This document shows, piece after piece, positions 16,699 to 25,003 of a stretch of DNA of 32,339 nucleotides. The position numbers and the translations under genes were made by a program. The stretch is from an uncultured Muribaculaceae bacterium (GTDB lineage Bacteria; Bacteroidota; Bacteroidia; Bacteroidales; Muribaculaceae), in the NCBI GenBank assembly GCA_910579675.1, contig CAJTUF010000027.1, forward strand, positions 1 through 32,339, in the 5' to 3' direction. Each line of letters opens with the position of its first letter. Position 1 is the first letter of the stretch. The notes below the pieces were generated by a model. That model saw only the letters and a list, made by a program, of their open reading frames with translations. It ran no database searches and was not told where the DNA came from.

Positions 16699-16766
16699 CA
16701 GCCAATAAGTCACCGGAGGGGGCCACTGAGCTTCCTCCTTTTGTTTGCGTCAACTGATCAAGCCTC

Positions 16767-17249
16767 ATGATAGACAAATCCCTGCTCAAGGCCGCCATAG
16801 ATGAAGAGCTCGCCAATACCGACGGGTTTCTGGTGGGCCTCAACATCACCCCCGACAATCGCATCACGGTCGAGATCGACTCACCCACCGGAGTAGACAT
16901 CGACGAATGCGTGAGGCTCACACGTGCCATCGAATCGCGCTTCGACCGCGATGCCGACGACTATGAGCTTGAAGTGGGATCGGCCGGACTCACAGCTCCA
17001 TTCCGCGTGCGCGGCCAATATGAGAAAAATGTCGGCAACGATGTGGCTCTCCTCACCGCCGACGGCCGCAAGCTCTATGGCCGCCTCCTCTCTGTGGGCG
17101 ACGGCGAGGGAATGGACTTTCCCTTTACCGTAGCTGTGGAGGAAAAGGTGAAGGAGCCGGGGCGCAAACGCCCGGTGATAGTGGAGCGGGAGCTCACCTT
17201 CCGCCCGGCCGATGTCAAGTCCATCAGCTACGACATCAAGTTTAAATAA
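16767..17249 (+). CDS. rimP: Ribosome maturation factor RimP
   Basis: RimP assists assembly of the 30S ribosomal subunit. The 160-residue product has the usual length and two-part layout: an N-terminal alpha/beta domain (VEIDSPTGVDIDECVRLTRA split near 36-54, then YELEVGSAGLTAPFR near 67-81) and a C-terminal SH3-like barrel (VALLTADGRKLYGRL near 94-108). The GSAGLTAPFR stretch corresponds to the family's conserved S-PG-(L/I)-PL motif with some change. Identity is reinforced by the order rimP-nusA-infB, conserved across bacteria. It has its own promoter, and nusA begins 63 bases downstream. Confidence 0.92.
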   Translation: MIDKSLLKAAIDEELANTDGFLVGLNITPDNRITVEIDSPTGVDIDECVRLTRAIESRFDRDADDYELEVGSAGLTAPFRVRGQYEKNVGNDVALLTADGRKLYGRLLSVGDGEGMDFPFTVAVEEKVKEPGRKRPVIVERELTFRPADVKSISYDIKFK

Positions 17250-17312
17250 TCCTCCCCCCTATACAGCAACAATAACCAGCTAACACTGATAAGCCTCTCT
17301 ATATACACGACT

Positions 17313-18758
17313 ATGGCCAAAAAGAACGACGCGCCCAACATGGTGGAGCGCTTTGCCGAATTTAAGGAACTCAAGAACATCGACAAGACCACGATGATCT
17401 CCGTTCTCGAGGAGTCGTTTCGCAACGTGCTCGCCAAGATGTTTGGCACCGACGAAAACCTCGACGTGATCATGAACCCCGACAAGGGCGACGTACAGAT
17501 CTTCCAGAATCTTGAAGTAGTGGCCGACGGCGCCGTGCGCAACCCCAACCTCGAGATAAGCATCTCTGATGCCCGCGCCGACGGCGACCCCGACTGCGAG
17601 ATAGGCGAGGAGCACACCCGCGAGATCATTTTTGCCAACTTCGGTCGCCGCGCCATTCTCACCCTGCGCCAGACACTCCAGAGCAAAATCCTCGAACTCC
17701 AGAAGGAGGCAATCTACTCCAAGTTCAAGGAACTTGAGGGCCAGCTCGTGAGCGGCGAGGTATATCAGACCTGGAGCCGCGAGACCCTGCTTCTCGACGA
17801 CGACAAAAACGAGCTCCTTCTCCCCAAAAGCGAGTCGATCCCCGGCGACTTTTTCCGCAAAGGTGAGACCGTCCGTGCGGTGGTGTCGAATGTCGACAAT
17901 AAAAACAACAACCCCAAGATCACAGTGAGCCGCACCTCGCCCGACTTCCTCCGTCGCCTCTTCGAGCTTGAGGTGCCCGAAATAGCCGAAGGTCTGATAA
18001 ACATCAAGGCTGTGGCACGCATCCCCGGCGAGCGCGCCAAGATTGCCGTAGAGAGCTACGACGACCGCGTTGATCCGGTGGGTGCCTGTGTAGGCGTCAA
18101 AGGATCGCGCATCCACGGTATTGTACGCGAGCTCCGCAATGAGAATATCGACGTGATCAACTGGACCCCCAACGCCGCCCTCTTCATCGAGCGCGCACTG
18201 AGTCCCGCGCGTGTGAGCAACATCCGCCTCGACGAAGAGGTGAAGCGCGCCGAGGTGTTCCTCCGCCCCGAAGAGGTGAGCCTTGCAATCGGCAAGGGAG
18301 GCCTCAATATCAAACTCGCCTCTAAGCTCACCGGCTATGTGATCGATGTTTACCGCGATACAGAGCAAGTGTTTGAGGAAGATATCTACCTCGATGAGTT
18401 CAAGGACGAAATCGAGACCTGGGTCATCGACGCATTAAAAGATATGGGCTGCGTCACCGCCAAGAGCGTACTCGCAACTCCCCGTGCCGTCCTTATCGAC
18501 AAGGCCGACCTCGAGGAAGAGACCGTCGACCATGTGCTTGAAGTGCTACGCGCCGAATTTGACGATGACAACAACACCTCAGCATCCGATGAGCCCGAGG
18601 CTCAGGACTCTTGTGTTGTCGATGGCGACCCCGCTGAGGATATCGCCGCCGCTGCCGACGAGGCCATGGATGCTTCCGACAGCTGCGCTGTCGATACCGA
18701 CCCTGCAGAAGATATCGCCGCTGCTGCCGACGAGGCCATGGAGTCAGAAGCCAAGTAA
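17313..18758 (+). CDS. nusA: Transcription termination/antitermination factor NusA
   Basis: NusA binds RNA polymerase and nascent RNA and modulates pausing, termination and antitermination. The 481-residue product shows the N-terminal polymerase-binding domain (1 to about 130), an S1 domain (about 140-205, GETVRAVVSNVDN then PKITVSRTSPDFL), KH1 (GACVGVKGSRIHGIVREL, 257-274) and KH2 (SLAIGKGGLNIKLASKLTG, 323-341). The C-terminal tail (about 415-481) is acidic and holds two nearly identical 22-residue blocks, DSC(V/A)VD(G/T)DPAEDIAAAADEAM, at 432-453 and 456-477. This is a tandem duplication in DNA with a 72-base period. Such a tail is variable in the family. Middle gene of rimP-nusA-infB. Confidence 0.96.
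   Translation: MAKKNDAPNMVERFAEFKELKNIDKTTMISVLEESFRNVLAKMFGTDENLDVIMNPDKGDVQIFQNLEVVADGAVRNPNLEISISDARADGDPDCEIGEEHTREIIFANFGRRAILTLRQTLQSKILELQKEAIYSKFKELEGQLVSGEVYQTWSRETLLLDDDKNELLLPKSESIPGDFFRKGETVRAVVSNVDNKNNNPKITVSRTSPDFLRRLFELEVPEIAEGLINIKAVARIPGERAKIAVESYDDRVDPVGACVGVKGSRIHGIVRELRNENIDVINWTPNAALFIERALSPARVSNIRLDEEVKRAEVFLRPEEVSLAIGKGGLNIKLASKLTGYVIDVYRDTEQVFEEDIYLDEFKDEIETWVIDALKDMGCVTAKSVLATPRAVLIDKADLEEETVDHVLEVLRAEFDDDNNTSASDEPEAQDSCVVDGDPAEDIAAAADEAMDASDSCAVDTDPAEDIAAAADEAMESEAK
18606..18743 (+). repeat. Tandem duplication (72-bp period) in the nusA tail
   Basis: Two 66-base blocks, starting at 18606 and 18678, encode the repeated acidic segment at the NusA C-terminus. They are separated by 6 bases and differ mostly at synonymous positions, so the duplication is not brand new. 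Confidence 0.7.
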
Positions 18759-18870
18759 CCGGAGGCGGAGACCTCTGGCCGGCTCCCTCTCCTTTGGCCA
18801 GGCCGCAGGCTCCTTGCGTGTGTTGCTTCTTCATTTCCATTTTTAACAAAGCATTACCTCCAGACTATAT

Positions 18871-21723
18871 ATGCCGAGAACCAAAATAAGTAAAGTAGCG
18901 CGAGCGCTCAATATAGGTCTTCAGACCGCCGTCGATTTCCTCGATAAGAAAGGTATCTCCGTTGACACCAATCCCAACACGAAGATCGACGAGAGCGCTG
19001 TGATGCTCCTCGTGAAAGAATATGCCCCCTCAGCCGACGCAAAGGCCACCACTGCCGACATCATGGCAGGACCCGCCCGTCAGGCTGAACAGCCGGCCGC
19101 GCCACAGGCGCCCGCAGCCGCTCCTGCTGCAGCTGCTGCCGAGCCGGCACCCGCTGCCCCCGCCGCTGCCGCTTCCTCTGCCGCCACATCCGCGCCCTCT
19201 GCTGTCGGCGGTGTGCGCATTCTCGGCCATATCGACCTTGACCGCAAAGGAAACCCCATACGCAAGCCGGCGCCTAAACCCGAACCCAAACCGGAGCCTA
19301 AGCCCGAACCCAAACCGGAGCCCAAGCCCGAACCCAAACCGGAGCCCAAGCCCGAACCTAAAACCAAACCCGAACCCAAACCTGAAGTGAAGCCCGAACC
19401 CGAGAAGCCTGCTGCCGACAAGGAACCTGAGGTATTTACCCTCCCCACATCGCCCGATCGCCCGCAACTCAACATCGTAGGCAAGATCGACCTCGATGCA
19501 CTTAACCAGTCGACACGCCCCAAAAAGAAACCCGCGCCCGGACAGCGCAACGCCGCCGGTCAAGGCGACCGCAAAAAGCGCAAGCGCATCACCGGCAAAG
19601 AGAAGGTCGATATTGAAAAGACCTCACAGCAGACCGGCTCCGACAACCGTGGCGACAACCGCGGCGGGGGCCAGCAAAACCGCTCCGACAACCGTGGTGG
19701 CAACCAGGGTGGCCGTGGTGGCAATCAGGGTGGCCGTGGCGGCAACCAAGGCGGCCGTGGCGGCGACAACAAGGGCCGCGGTCAGAAACGAGCCGCTGCC
19801 CCCCAGCACACCGAGGTCAACGAAGAAGATGTACAGAAGCAGGTTAAGGAAACCCTCGCCCGCCTCACTCAGAAAGACAAAGGCCAGAAGAAAGGCGTGA
19901 AATGGCGCAAGGAGAAACGTGAGGCTTTTGCATCACGCGAGCGCGAAGCCATGGAGGCCGAGGAGGCTGAAAGCCGCACCCTGAAGCTCACCGAGTTTGT
20001 CACCGCCAACGACCTTGCCGTGATGATGAATGTGCCGGTCAACAATGTCATAGCCACATGTATGAACATCGGCGTGATGGTGTCGATCAATCAGCGTCTT
20101 GATGCCGAGACCATCAACATCGTGGCCGACGAGTTTGGCTACAAGACCGAATATGTATCGGCCGAAGTGGTTGAGGCTATCCAGAGCGTTGAAGACACCG
20201 AAGACCAGCTCACCACCCGCCCCCCCATCGTGACTGTCATGGGCCATGTGGACCACGGTAAGACATCGCTCCTCGACTATATCCGCAACGCCAATGTGAT
20301 CGCCGGCGAGGCCGGTGGCATCACACAGCATATCGGTGCATATAATGTGAAACTGGCCGACGGACGCCACATCACATTCCTCGACACCCCGGGCCACGAA
20401 GCGTTTACTGCCATGCGTGCCCGTGGCGCTAAGGTCACCGACCTCTGTATCATCATCGTGGCTGCCGACGACAGCGTGATGCCCCAGACCATCGAGGCCA
20501 TCAACCACGCTTCGGCTGCAGGTGTGCCCATAGTGTTTGCCATCAACAAGATCGACAAGCCCCACGCCAACCCCGAGAAGATCAAGGAGGAACTCGCCGC
20601 AATGAATTACCTCGTCGAAGACTGGGGCGGCAAATACCAGAGCCAGGACATCTCGGCCAAAAAGGGCATAGGTGTCGACGAACTCATGGAAAAGGTGCTC
20701 CTCGAAGCCGAGATGCTCGACCTCAAAGCCAATCCCGACCGTCCCGCCACCGGCTCCATCATCGAGAGCTCGCTCGACAAAGGCCGAGGATATGTGGCCA
20801 CAGTGCTTGTGCAGAACGGCACCCTCCGCGTGGGCGACGTAATCCTTGCCGGCACACACCACGGTAAGATCAAGGCAATGTTCAACGAGCGCAACCAGCG
20901 CATCAAGGAGGCCGGCCCCGCCGAGCCCGCCCTGATCCTGGGCCTCAATGGTGCCCCCACCGCCGGCGACACCTTCAATGTGATGGAGAGCGAGCAGGAA
21001 GCACGCGAGATAGCCAACAAGCGCGAGCAGCTGCAGCGCGAGCTCGGCCTCCGCACCAAGAAGATCCTCACCCTCGAGGATATCGGCCGCCGCCGCGCCA
21101 TAGGCAACTTCCAGGAACTCAACATCATCGTCAAAGGCGACGTCGATGGCTCCATCGAAGCCCTATCCGATTCGCTCATCAAGCTCTCGACCGAGGAGAT
21201 TCAGGTCAATGTGATCCACAAGGCTGTGGGCGAGATCTCGGAAAGCGATGTGACCCTTGCCGCCGCCTCCGACGCCATCATCATCGGCTTCCAGGTGCGC
21301 CCGTCGCTCGCCGCACGCCGCGCCGCCGAGCGCGACGGTGTCCAGATACGCCTCTACTCTGTGATCTATCAGGCCATCGAGGAGGTGAAAGACGCCATGG
21401 AGGGCATGCTTGCTCCCGAAATCAAGGAGGAGGTCACCGGCAGCGCCGAAGTGCTCCAGACCTACCACATCTCCAAGGTTGGCACCATCGCCGGCGCCAT
21501 CGTGCGCGAAGGCCGCATCAAGCGCTCTTGCAAGGTGCGCCTGATCCGCGAAGGCATCGTGCGCTACACCGGCGAGCTCGGATCGCTCAAACGATTCAAA
21601 GACGACGTCAAGGAAGTGCTCAGCGGCTACGACTGCGGCCTCTCCATCGCCGGCTACAACGACATCCGCGAAGGCGACATCATCGAAGCCTTCGAGGAAG
21701 TCGAAGTCAAGAAAACCCTCTGA
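18871..21723 (+). CDS. infB: Translation initiation factor IF-2
   Basis: IF-2 is the GTPase that places initiator tRNA on the 30S subunit and promotes 50S joining. The 950-residue product starts with an IF2_N fold (ISKVARALNIGLQTAVDFL split, 6-24). A long low-complexity linker follows: Ala/Pro-rich 70-110, KPEP repeats 135-178 and GGNQGGR repeats 276-298. A second IF2_N region (about 370-420) precedes the G domain: G1 GHVDHGKT (458-465), G3 DTPGHE (505-510), G4 NKID (559-562) and G5 SAKKG. Domains II, III and IV follow to the C-terminus, ending with an intact decoding-end domain. It is the last gene of the operon, and a strong terminator follows 16 bases after the stop. Confidence 0.97.
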   Translation: MPRTKISKVARALNIGLQTAVDFLDKKGISVDTNPNTKIDESAVMLLVKEYAPSADAKATTADIMAGPARQAEQPAAPQAPAAAPAAAAAEPAPAAPAAAASSAATSAPSAVGGVRILGHIDLDRKGNPIRKPAPKPEPKPEPKPEPKPEPKPEPKPEPKPEPKTKPEPKPEVKPEPEKPAADKEPEVFTLPTSPDRPQLNIVGKIDLDALNQSTRPKKKPAPGQRNAAGQGDRKKRKRITGKEKVDIEKTSQQTGSDNRGDNRGGGQQNRSDNRGGNQGGRGGNQGGRGGNQGGRGGDNKGRGQKRAAAPQHTEVNEEDVQKQVKETLARLTQKDKGQKKGVKWRKEKREAFASREREAMEAEEAESRTLKLTEFVTANDLAVMMNVPVNNVIATCMNIGVMVSINQRLDAETINIVADEFGYKTEYVSAEVVEAIQSVEDTEDQLTTRPPIVTVMGHVDHGKTSLLDYIRNANVIAGEAGGITQHIGAYNVKLADGRHITFLDTPGHEAFTAMRARGAKVTDLCIIIVAADDSVMPQTIEAINHASAAGVPIVFAINKIDKPHANPEKIKEELAAMNYLVEDWGGKYQSQDISAKKGIGVDELMEKVLLEAEMLDLKANPDRPATGSIIESSLDKGRGYVATVLVQNGTLRVGDVILAGTHHGKIKAMFNERNQRIKEAGPAEPALILGLNGAPTAGDTFNVMESEQEAREIANKREQLQRELGLRTKKILTLEDIGRRRAIGNFQELNIIVKGDVDGSIEALSDSLIKLSTEEIQVNVIHKAVGEISESDVTLAAASDAIIIGFQVRPSLAARRAAERDGVQIRLYSVIYQAIEEVKDAMEGMLAPEIKEEVTGSAEVLQTYHISKVGTIAGAIVREGRIKRSCKVRLIREGIVRYTGELGSLKRFKDDVKEVLSGYDCGLSIAGYNDIREGDIIEAFEEVEVKKTL
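19279..19360 (+). repeat. 24-bp tandem repeat encoding KPEP in infB
   Basis: Three 24-base units (19279-19302, 19303-19326, 19327-19350) and a partial fourth are almost identical; each encodes PEPKPEPK. They form part of the charged, Pro-rich IF-2 linker and are prone to slippage between strains. Confidence 0.75.
19696..19764 (+). repeat. 21-bp tandem repeat encoding GGNQGGR in infB
   Basis: Three 21-base units (19696-19716, 19717-19737, 19738-19758) plus a partial one encode Gly-Gly-Asn-Gln-Gly-Gly-Arg. They give IF-2 an RGG-like, probably RNA-binding, flexible segment before the second IF2_N region. Confidence 0.75.
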
Positions 21724-21739
21724 CAAATCAACTCAACGC

Positions 21740-21781
21740 GCGTCCCGACCCCTGCACAAGGTGTCGGGGCGCCGTTTTTTT
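21740..21781 (+). terminator. Intrinsic terminator after infB
   Basis: Arms GCGTCCCGAC (21740-21749) and GTCGGGGCGC (21763-21772) pair with one G-U wobble and are followed by seven T residues at 21775-21781. This is the clearest intrinsic terminator in the window and closes the rimP-nusA-infB operon. Confidence 0.85.
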
Positions 21782-21798
21782 ATCCTCTATTTTCTGCT

Positions 21799-22266
21799 AT
21801 GCTAAGAGCTCATGTGAATATTGGCTCCAACCTTGGCGAGAGTCTCGCGATGGTGGAGCGCGCAGCCGGGGCTATAGAGCGCGACCTGAAGGTTGAGGTG
21901 AAGCGCTCGGCGCCGGTGACCAGCGAGCCGTGGGGCTATGAGTCGGCATCGGCCTATGTCAATATGGGCATATGCTTCGACACCCGGCTCGACGGCGCTA
22001 CACTCCTGCGCCGCCTTCTCGATATAGAGCGCTCCATATCGCCGGCCTCCCACCGCAATGCCGATGGAAGCTATGCCGACCGTCTGATCGACATCGACCT
22101 AATAGCGCTCGGCGACACCGTGGTGTCGACCCCCTCCCTCATCCTCCCTCATCCGAGAATGCACCTGCGCCCTTTTGTGCTCATACCAATGCGCGAGCTC
22201 GACCCTACATGGCGCCATCCGCTCACAGGGCTCACACCCGGCGAGATGCTCTCACGCCTCATTTGA
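21799..22266 (+). CDS. folK: 2-amino-4-hydroxy-6-hydroxymethyldihydropteridine pyrophosphokinase (HPPK)
   Basis: HPPK transfers pyrophosphate from ATP to the pterin precursor in folate synthesis. The 155-residue product has the normal length and motifs: NIGSNLGES (7-15), SAPVTSEPWGY (37-47), DRLIDIDLI (94-102, metal-binding Asp98 and Asp100) and LPHPRMHLRPFVLIPM (116-131, His118 and Arg120). The usual GPR-T-(I/L)D-(I/L)D is here ADR-L-IDID, so the Gly-Pro is lost but the Arg is kept. It starts 18 bases after the T-tract of the infB terminator, and no clear -7 box is visible in between, so it may depend on read-through or an unrecognised promoter. Confidence 0.92.
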   Translation: MLRAHVNIGSNLGESLAMVERAAGAIERDLKVEVKRSAPVTSEPWGYESASAYVNMGICFDTRLDGATLLRRLLDIERSISPASHRNADGSYADRLIDIDLIALGDTVVSTPSLILPHPRMHLRPFVLIPMRELDPTWRHPLTGLTPGEMLSRLI

Positions 22267-22301
22267 GCTTGCGGAGGCTCGATTGTTTGCTATTTTCTGC
22301 G

Positions 22302-22309
22302 TAACTTTG
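22302..22309 (+). promoter_or_regulatory. -7 promoter element (TAACTTTG) for the sulfatase operon
   Basis: An exact TAnnTTTG match lies 29 bases before the sulfatase ATG. A TTG at 22283-22285 is only 16 bases upstream, shorter than the usual 19-21, so the -33 box is uncertain. Confidence 0.5.
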
Positions 22310-22338
22310 CAGAGGAATAACCGACACTCACAGCCTCT

Positions 22339-23892
22339 ATGACAATACGAAGCCACAACACCCTACGTCCTGTGCTTGCGGCATGCGCCATAGGCGCAGG
22401 AGCCGCCACCGCAGCCTATGCCGCCGACGGTTCGGCCAAGAAGCCGCATATCATACTCATCATGACCGACCAGCAGAGGGCCGACGCTCTCGGGTGTGCG
22501 GGCAATGATGCCATCATCACCCCCCATCTCGACAGCCTCGCCGCACAAGGCCATCTCTTTACCAATGCCTATACCGCAGCCCCGAGCAGCACACCTGCCC
22601 GCGCAGGTCTCCTGACAGGTATGACTCCCTGGCACCACGGACTCCTCGGCTATGCCCGCGACATAGCTCCCGAATATCCGGTGGAGATGCCGGCAATGCT
22701 CGCCGCCAACGGCTACCGCACTCTCGGCATAGGCAAGATGCACTGGCACCCGCAGCGGTCGCTCAGAGGTTTTGAGGCCACTCTGCTCGACGAGAGCGGC
22801 CGCCGCGAGGATCCCTACTTCGTGAGCGACTACCGCAAATGGTTTGCCACTGAGGCCATGGGGCTCAACCCCGACAGCACCGGCCTCGGATGGAACGACC
22901 ACGGCGCCGCGCCTTATGCACTGCCCGAGCGTCTTCACCCCACGGTGTGGACTGCCGACAGGGCCGTTGAGGCCATTCGCGGCTACAGCTCCGACAGTCC
23001 GTTTTTCCTGAAGGTGTCGTTTGCCCGACCACATAGCCCCTACGATGCGCCGCAGCGACTGATAGATATGTACGACGGCGTAGACATTCCGGCTCCGGTG
23101 GTGGGCCAATGGTGTGGCGACGTGCCCCTCGACACCGATCCCGACGCCAAGCCGTCGAGCGCCCGCGGCAACTTCGGAGCTGACTATGCACGCGCTTCGC
23201 GCCGCAACTACTATGCCGCCGTGACCTTTATCGACGAGCAGGTGGGGCGGATTGTGGCTGAGTTGAAAGCCAAGAATATGTACGACGATGCGCTGATATG
23301 CTTCGTGTCTGACCACGGAGATATGCTCGGCGACCACCATATGTGGCGCAAGACCTATCCCTATGAGGGATCGGCTGCCATACCCTTCATAGTCAAGCTC
23401 CCAGCCGGCATGGAGACGGGCGCGGTAGCTCCGGGCACCCCCATCGAGGCTCCCGTCGAGCTTCGCGACCTTCTCCCGACATTTCTCGAAGCCTGCGGCG
23501 ACACGGTTCCCGAGGCGGTCGATGGCATGTCGCTCCTGCCGCTGATGCGCTCGGAGGGCGCCCCATGGCGCAAGTATATCGACAGCCAGCACTCGAGCTG
23601 CTACTGGGCCAACTATGACTGGAACATGCTCACCGACGGCAAGCTGAAATATATATGGTTTTCGCAGACAGGCGACGAGCAGCTTTTCGACCTGACCGCC
23701 GATCCCGGCGAGACACGCAATCTGGCAGCCGACAGCAACTATGCCTCGGCAATGACAGAGATGCGCCGGGCCATGGCCGATTATCTGGCCGAGCGCGGCG
23801 AACAATGGGTCGACTCTGACGGCAAACTCGTCACCCACAGCCGCACCATACTTTACTCCCCCCATTTCCCCTCATCCAAATCCCCCCGATAA
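22339..23892 (+). CDS. Secreted sulfatase, serine-type formylglycine motif
   Basis: The 517-residue protein has a signal peptide (1 to about 29, ending AAYA-AD). Sulfatase hallmarks: MTDQQRAD (42-49, metal ligands Asp43 and Gln44), SSTPARAGLLTG (83-94) with Ser84 as the residue converted to formylglycine, GIGKMHWH, and the second metal site SDHGDMLGDHHMWRK. The S-x-P-A-R form is the serine type, which in Bacteroidales is matured by the radical-SAM enzyme anSME before export. Likely substrates are sulfated host or dietary glycans, but the family subtype cannot be assigned by eye. It is first in a tight three-gene cluster; the next ATG is 7 bases after its stop. Confidence 0.9.
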   Translation: MTIRSHNTLRPVLAACAIGAGAATAAYAADGSAKKPHIILIMTDQQRADALGCAGNDAIITPHLDSLAAQGHLFTNAYTAAPSSTPARAGLLTGMTPWHHGLLGYARDIAPEYPVEMPAMLAANGYRTLGIGKMHWHPQRSLRGFEATLLDESGRREDPYFVSDYRKWFATEAMGLNPDSTGLGWNDHGAAPYALPERLHPTVWTADRAVEAIRGYSSDSPFFLKVSFARPHSPYDAPQRLIDMYDGVDIPAPVVGQWCGDVPLDTDPDAKPSSARGNFGADYARASRRNYYAAVTFIDEQVGRIVAELKAKNMYDDALICFVSDHGDMLGDHHMWRKTYPYEGSAAIPFIVKLPAGMETGAVAPGTPIEAPVELRDLLPTFLEACGDTVPEAVDGMSLLPLMRSEGAPWRKYIDSQHSSCYWANYDWNMLTDGKLKYIWFSQTGDEQLFDLTADPGETRNLAADSNYASAMTEMRRAMADYLAERGEQWVDSDGKLVTHSRTILYSPHFPSSKSPR

Positions 23893-23899
23893 GATAGCC

Positions 23900-25003
23900 A
23901 TGACATCAAGAATAGAGGAGGCCCGCGCCCGCAAATCCTCCGGAAAATACAACTGTGCCCAGGCTGTGGCCTGCTCATATGCCTCACTCACCGGCCTCGA
24001 CGAGGAGAGCCTGCGCAATGCAACCAACGCCTATGGCACCGGCATGGGCAATCTCGAAGGCACCTGCGGCGCCCTTGTGGGCGCAGGAGCTGTGATAGGT
24101 CTCGCCACCGGCGACCGCATCAAGGCCATGCAGGCCATGAAACGCATCATGGGGCGCTTCGGCGAGCGCAATTCCACCGTGGTGTGCCGCCATCTGAAGG
24201 GTGTGGGTACCGGCAAGCCGCTCCGCGACTGCAACGACTGTGTGGCCGACGCAGCCGAATTTCTTGAAGAGGAGCTTGCGGCCCTCCCTCCACGCAGACG
24301 CCGCATAGCCGTGATAGCCGCCATGGACAAGGAGGTCAACCTGCTCCGCGGCCTCCTCGGCACCGATGCCGCCGAGTCGGTTGCCGGCCGGGTGAAGATC
24401 ATCACCGGGCGTCTGGGCGATGCCGATATAGCCATAGCCAAGAGCGGTATAGGCAAAGTCAACGCCGCACTTGCCACCCGCGACATCATCGACCATTTCC
24501 ACCCCGATGCCATTGTGAGCACGGGAGTGGCAGGAGGCACCGGCAACCAGGCCGACATACTCGATGTAGTGGTGGCCGATCGTCTGGCATACCACGATGT
24601 GTGGTGTGGCCCCGGCACCGATCCCTGCGTGGCCGACGGCTTCGGGCCCTACTTCACCGCCGACCCGGCTCTCCTCGCGCTTCCGGCGCTCCAGCCCCGC
24701 CCAGGCGTGTACCGCGGGCTCATATGCTCGGGCGACTCTTTCATATCCCGCGCCGAAGATGTGGCAGAGATACGCCGCAAGCAGCCCGAAGTAATGGCTG
24801 TGGAGATGGAGAGCACCGCAATAGCCCATGTGTGTGCCGTAGAGGGGATTCCCTTTGTAGCGGTGAGGGTGGTGAGCGATACGCCCGGAGTCCACTCCGA
24901 CAATTCAGCCCAGTATGAAACCTTCTGGGACGACGCTCCCAAGCGCACCTTTGCCGTGGTGAGCGCTCTCCTCGACGATATGGCCGCCTCAGCAAAGCAG
25001 TGA
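23900..25003 (+). CDS. Fusion of C_GCAxxG_C_C Cys-rich domain with MTA/SAH nucleosidase
   Basis: Residues 1-125 match the C_GCAxxG_C_C family, a putative metal- or redox-linked domain: NCAQAVACSY (Cys19, Cys25), GTCGALVGAG (Cys56), then Cys96 and CNDC (Cys111, Cys114). Residues 134-362 are a 5'-methylthioadenosine/S-adenosylhomocysteine nucleosidase (phosphorylase superfamily): AAMDKE (Glu145, proposed acid site), STGVAGG (207-213), VEMES (Glu302-Glu304, ribose binding) and VSDTPG (Asp327, catalytic). The nucleosidase splits adenine from methylthioadenosine or S-adenosylhomocysteine in the activated-methyl cycle. A short basic linker (PRRRR, 131-135) joins the parts. No signal peptide, so cytoplasmic. 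The N-terminal part has all its cysteines, so it is probably functional. Its stop overlaps the GTG start of the next gene. Confidence 0.88.
   Translation: MTSRIEEARARKSSGKYNCAQAVACSYASLTGLDEESLRNATNAYGTGMGNLEGTCGALVGAGAVIGLATGDRIKAMQAMKRIMGRFGERNSTVVCRHLKGVGTGKPLRDCNDCVADAAEFLEEELAALPPRRRRIAVIAAMDKEVNLLRGLLGTDAAESVAGRVKIITGRLGDADIAIAKSGIGKVNAALATRDIIDHFHPDAIVSTGVAGGTGNQADILDVVVADRLAYHDVWCGPGTDPCVADGFGPYFTADPALLALPALQPRPGVYRGLICSGDSFISRAEDVAEIRRKQPEVMAVEMESTAIAHVCAVEGIPFVAVRVVSDTPGVHSDNSAQYETFWDDAPKRTFAVVSALLDDMAASAKQ

Larger units (their letters stand above)
16455..16766. other. Divergent intergenic region between the GH2 gene and rimP
   Basis: The 312-base gap holds two divergent Bacteroidota promoters (-7 at 16489-16496 on minus, -33/-7 at 16668-16698 on plus) and an AT-rich phased repeat at 16595-16624. 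No open reading frame or RNA gene is apparent. Confidence 0.6.

Noticed and set aside
17280..18368. 362-codon open frame on the minus strand opposite nusA
   Set aside because: Antisense shadow of nusA; composition (His, Val and Gly-rich) is typical of such shadows.
18775..18801. CTGGCC/GGCCAG inverted repeat between nusA and infB
   Set aside because: The 6-bp stem has no T-tract and lies inside a conserved operon, so a terminator is unlikely.
19279..19764. Regular short repeats that could suggest a CRISPR array
   Set aside because: The repeats are head-to-tail without unique spacers and keep the infB reading frame, so they are coding tandem repeats.
19933..20862. 309-codon open frame on the minus strand opposite infB
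   Set aside because: Antisense shadow of the IF-2 G domain with no recognisable motif.
22363..23865. 500-codon open frame on the minus strand
   Set aside because: It lies fully opposite the sulfatase gene, whose motifs are clear. Long antisense frames are expected in GC-rich genes with strong third-position bias, and the product matches nothing I recognise.
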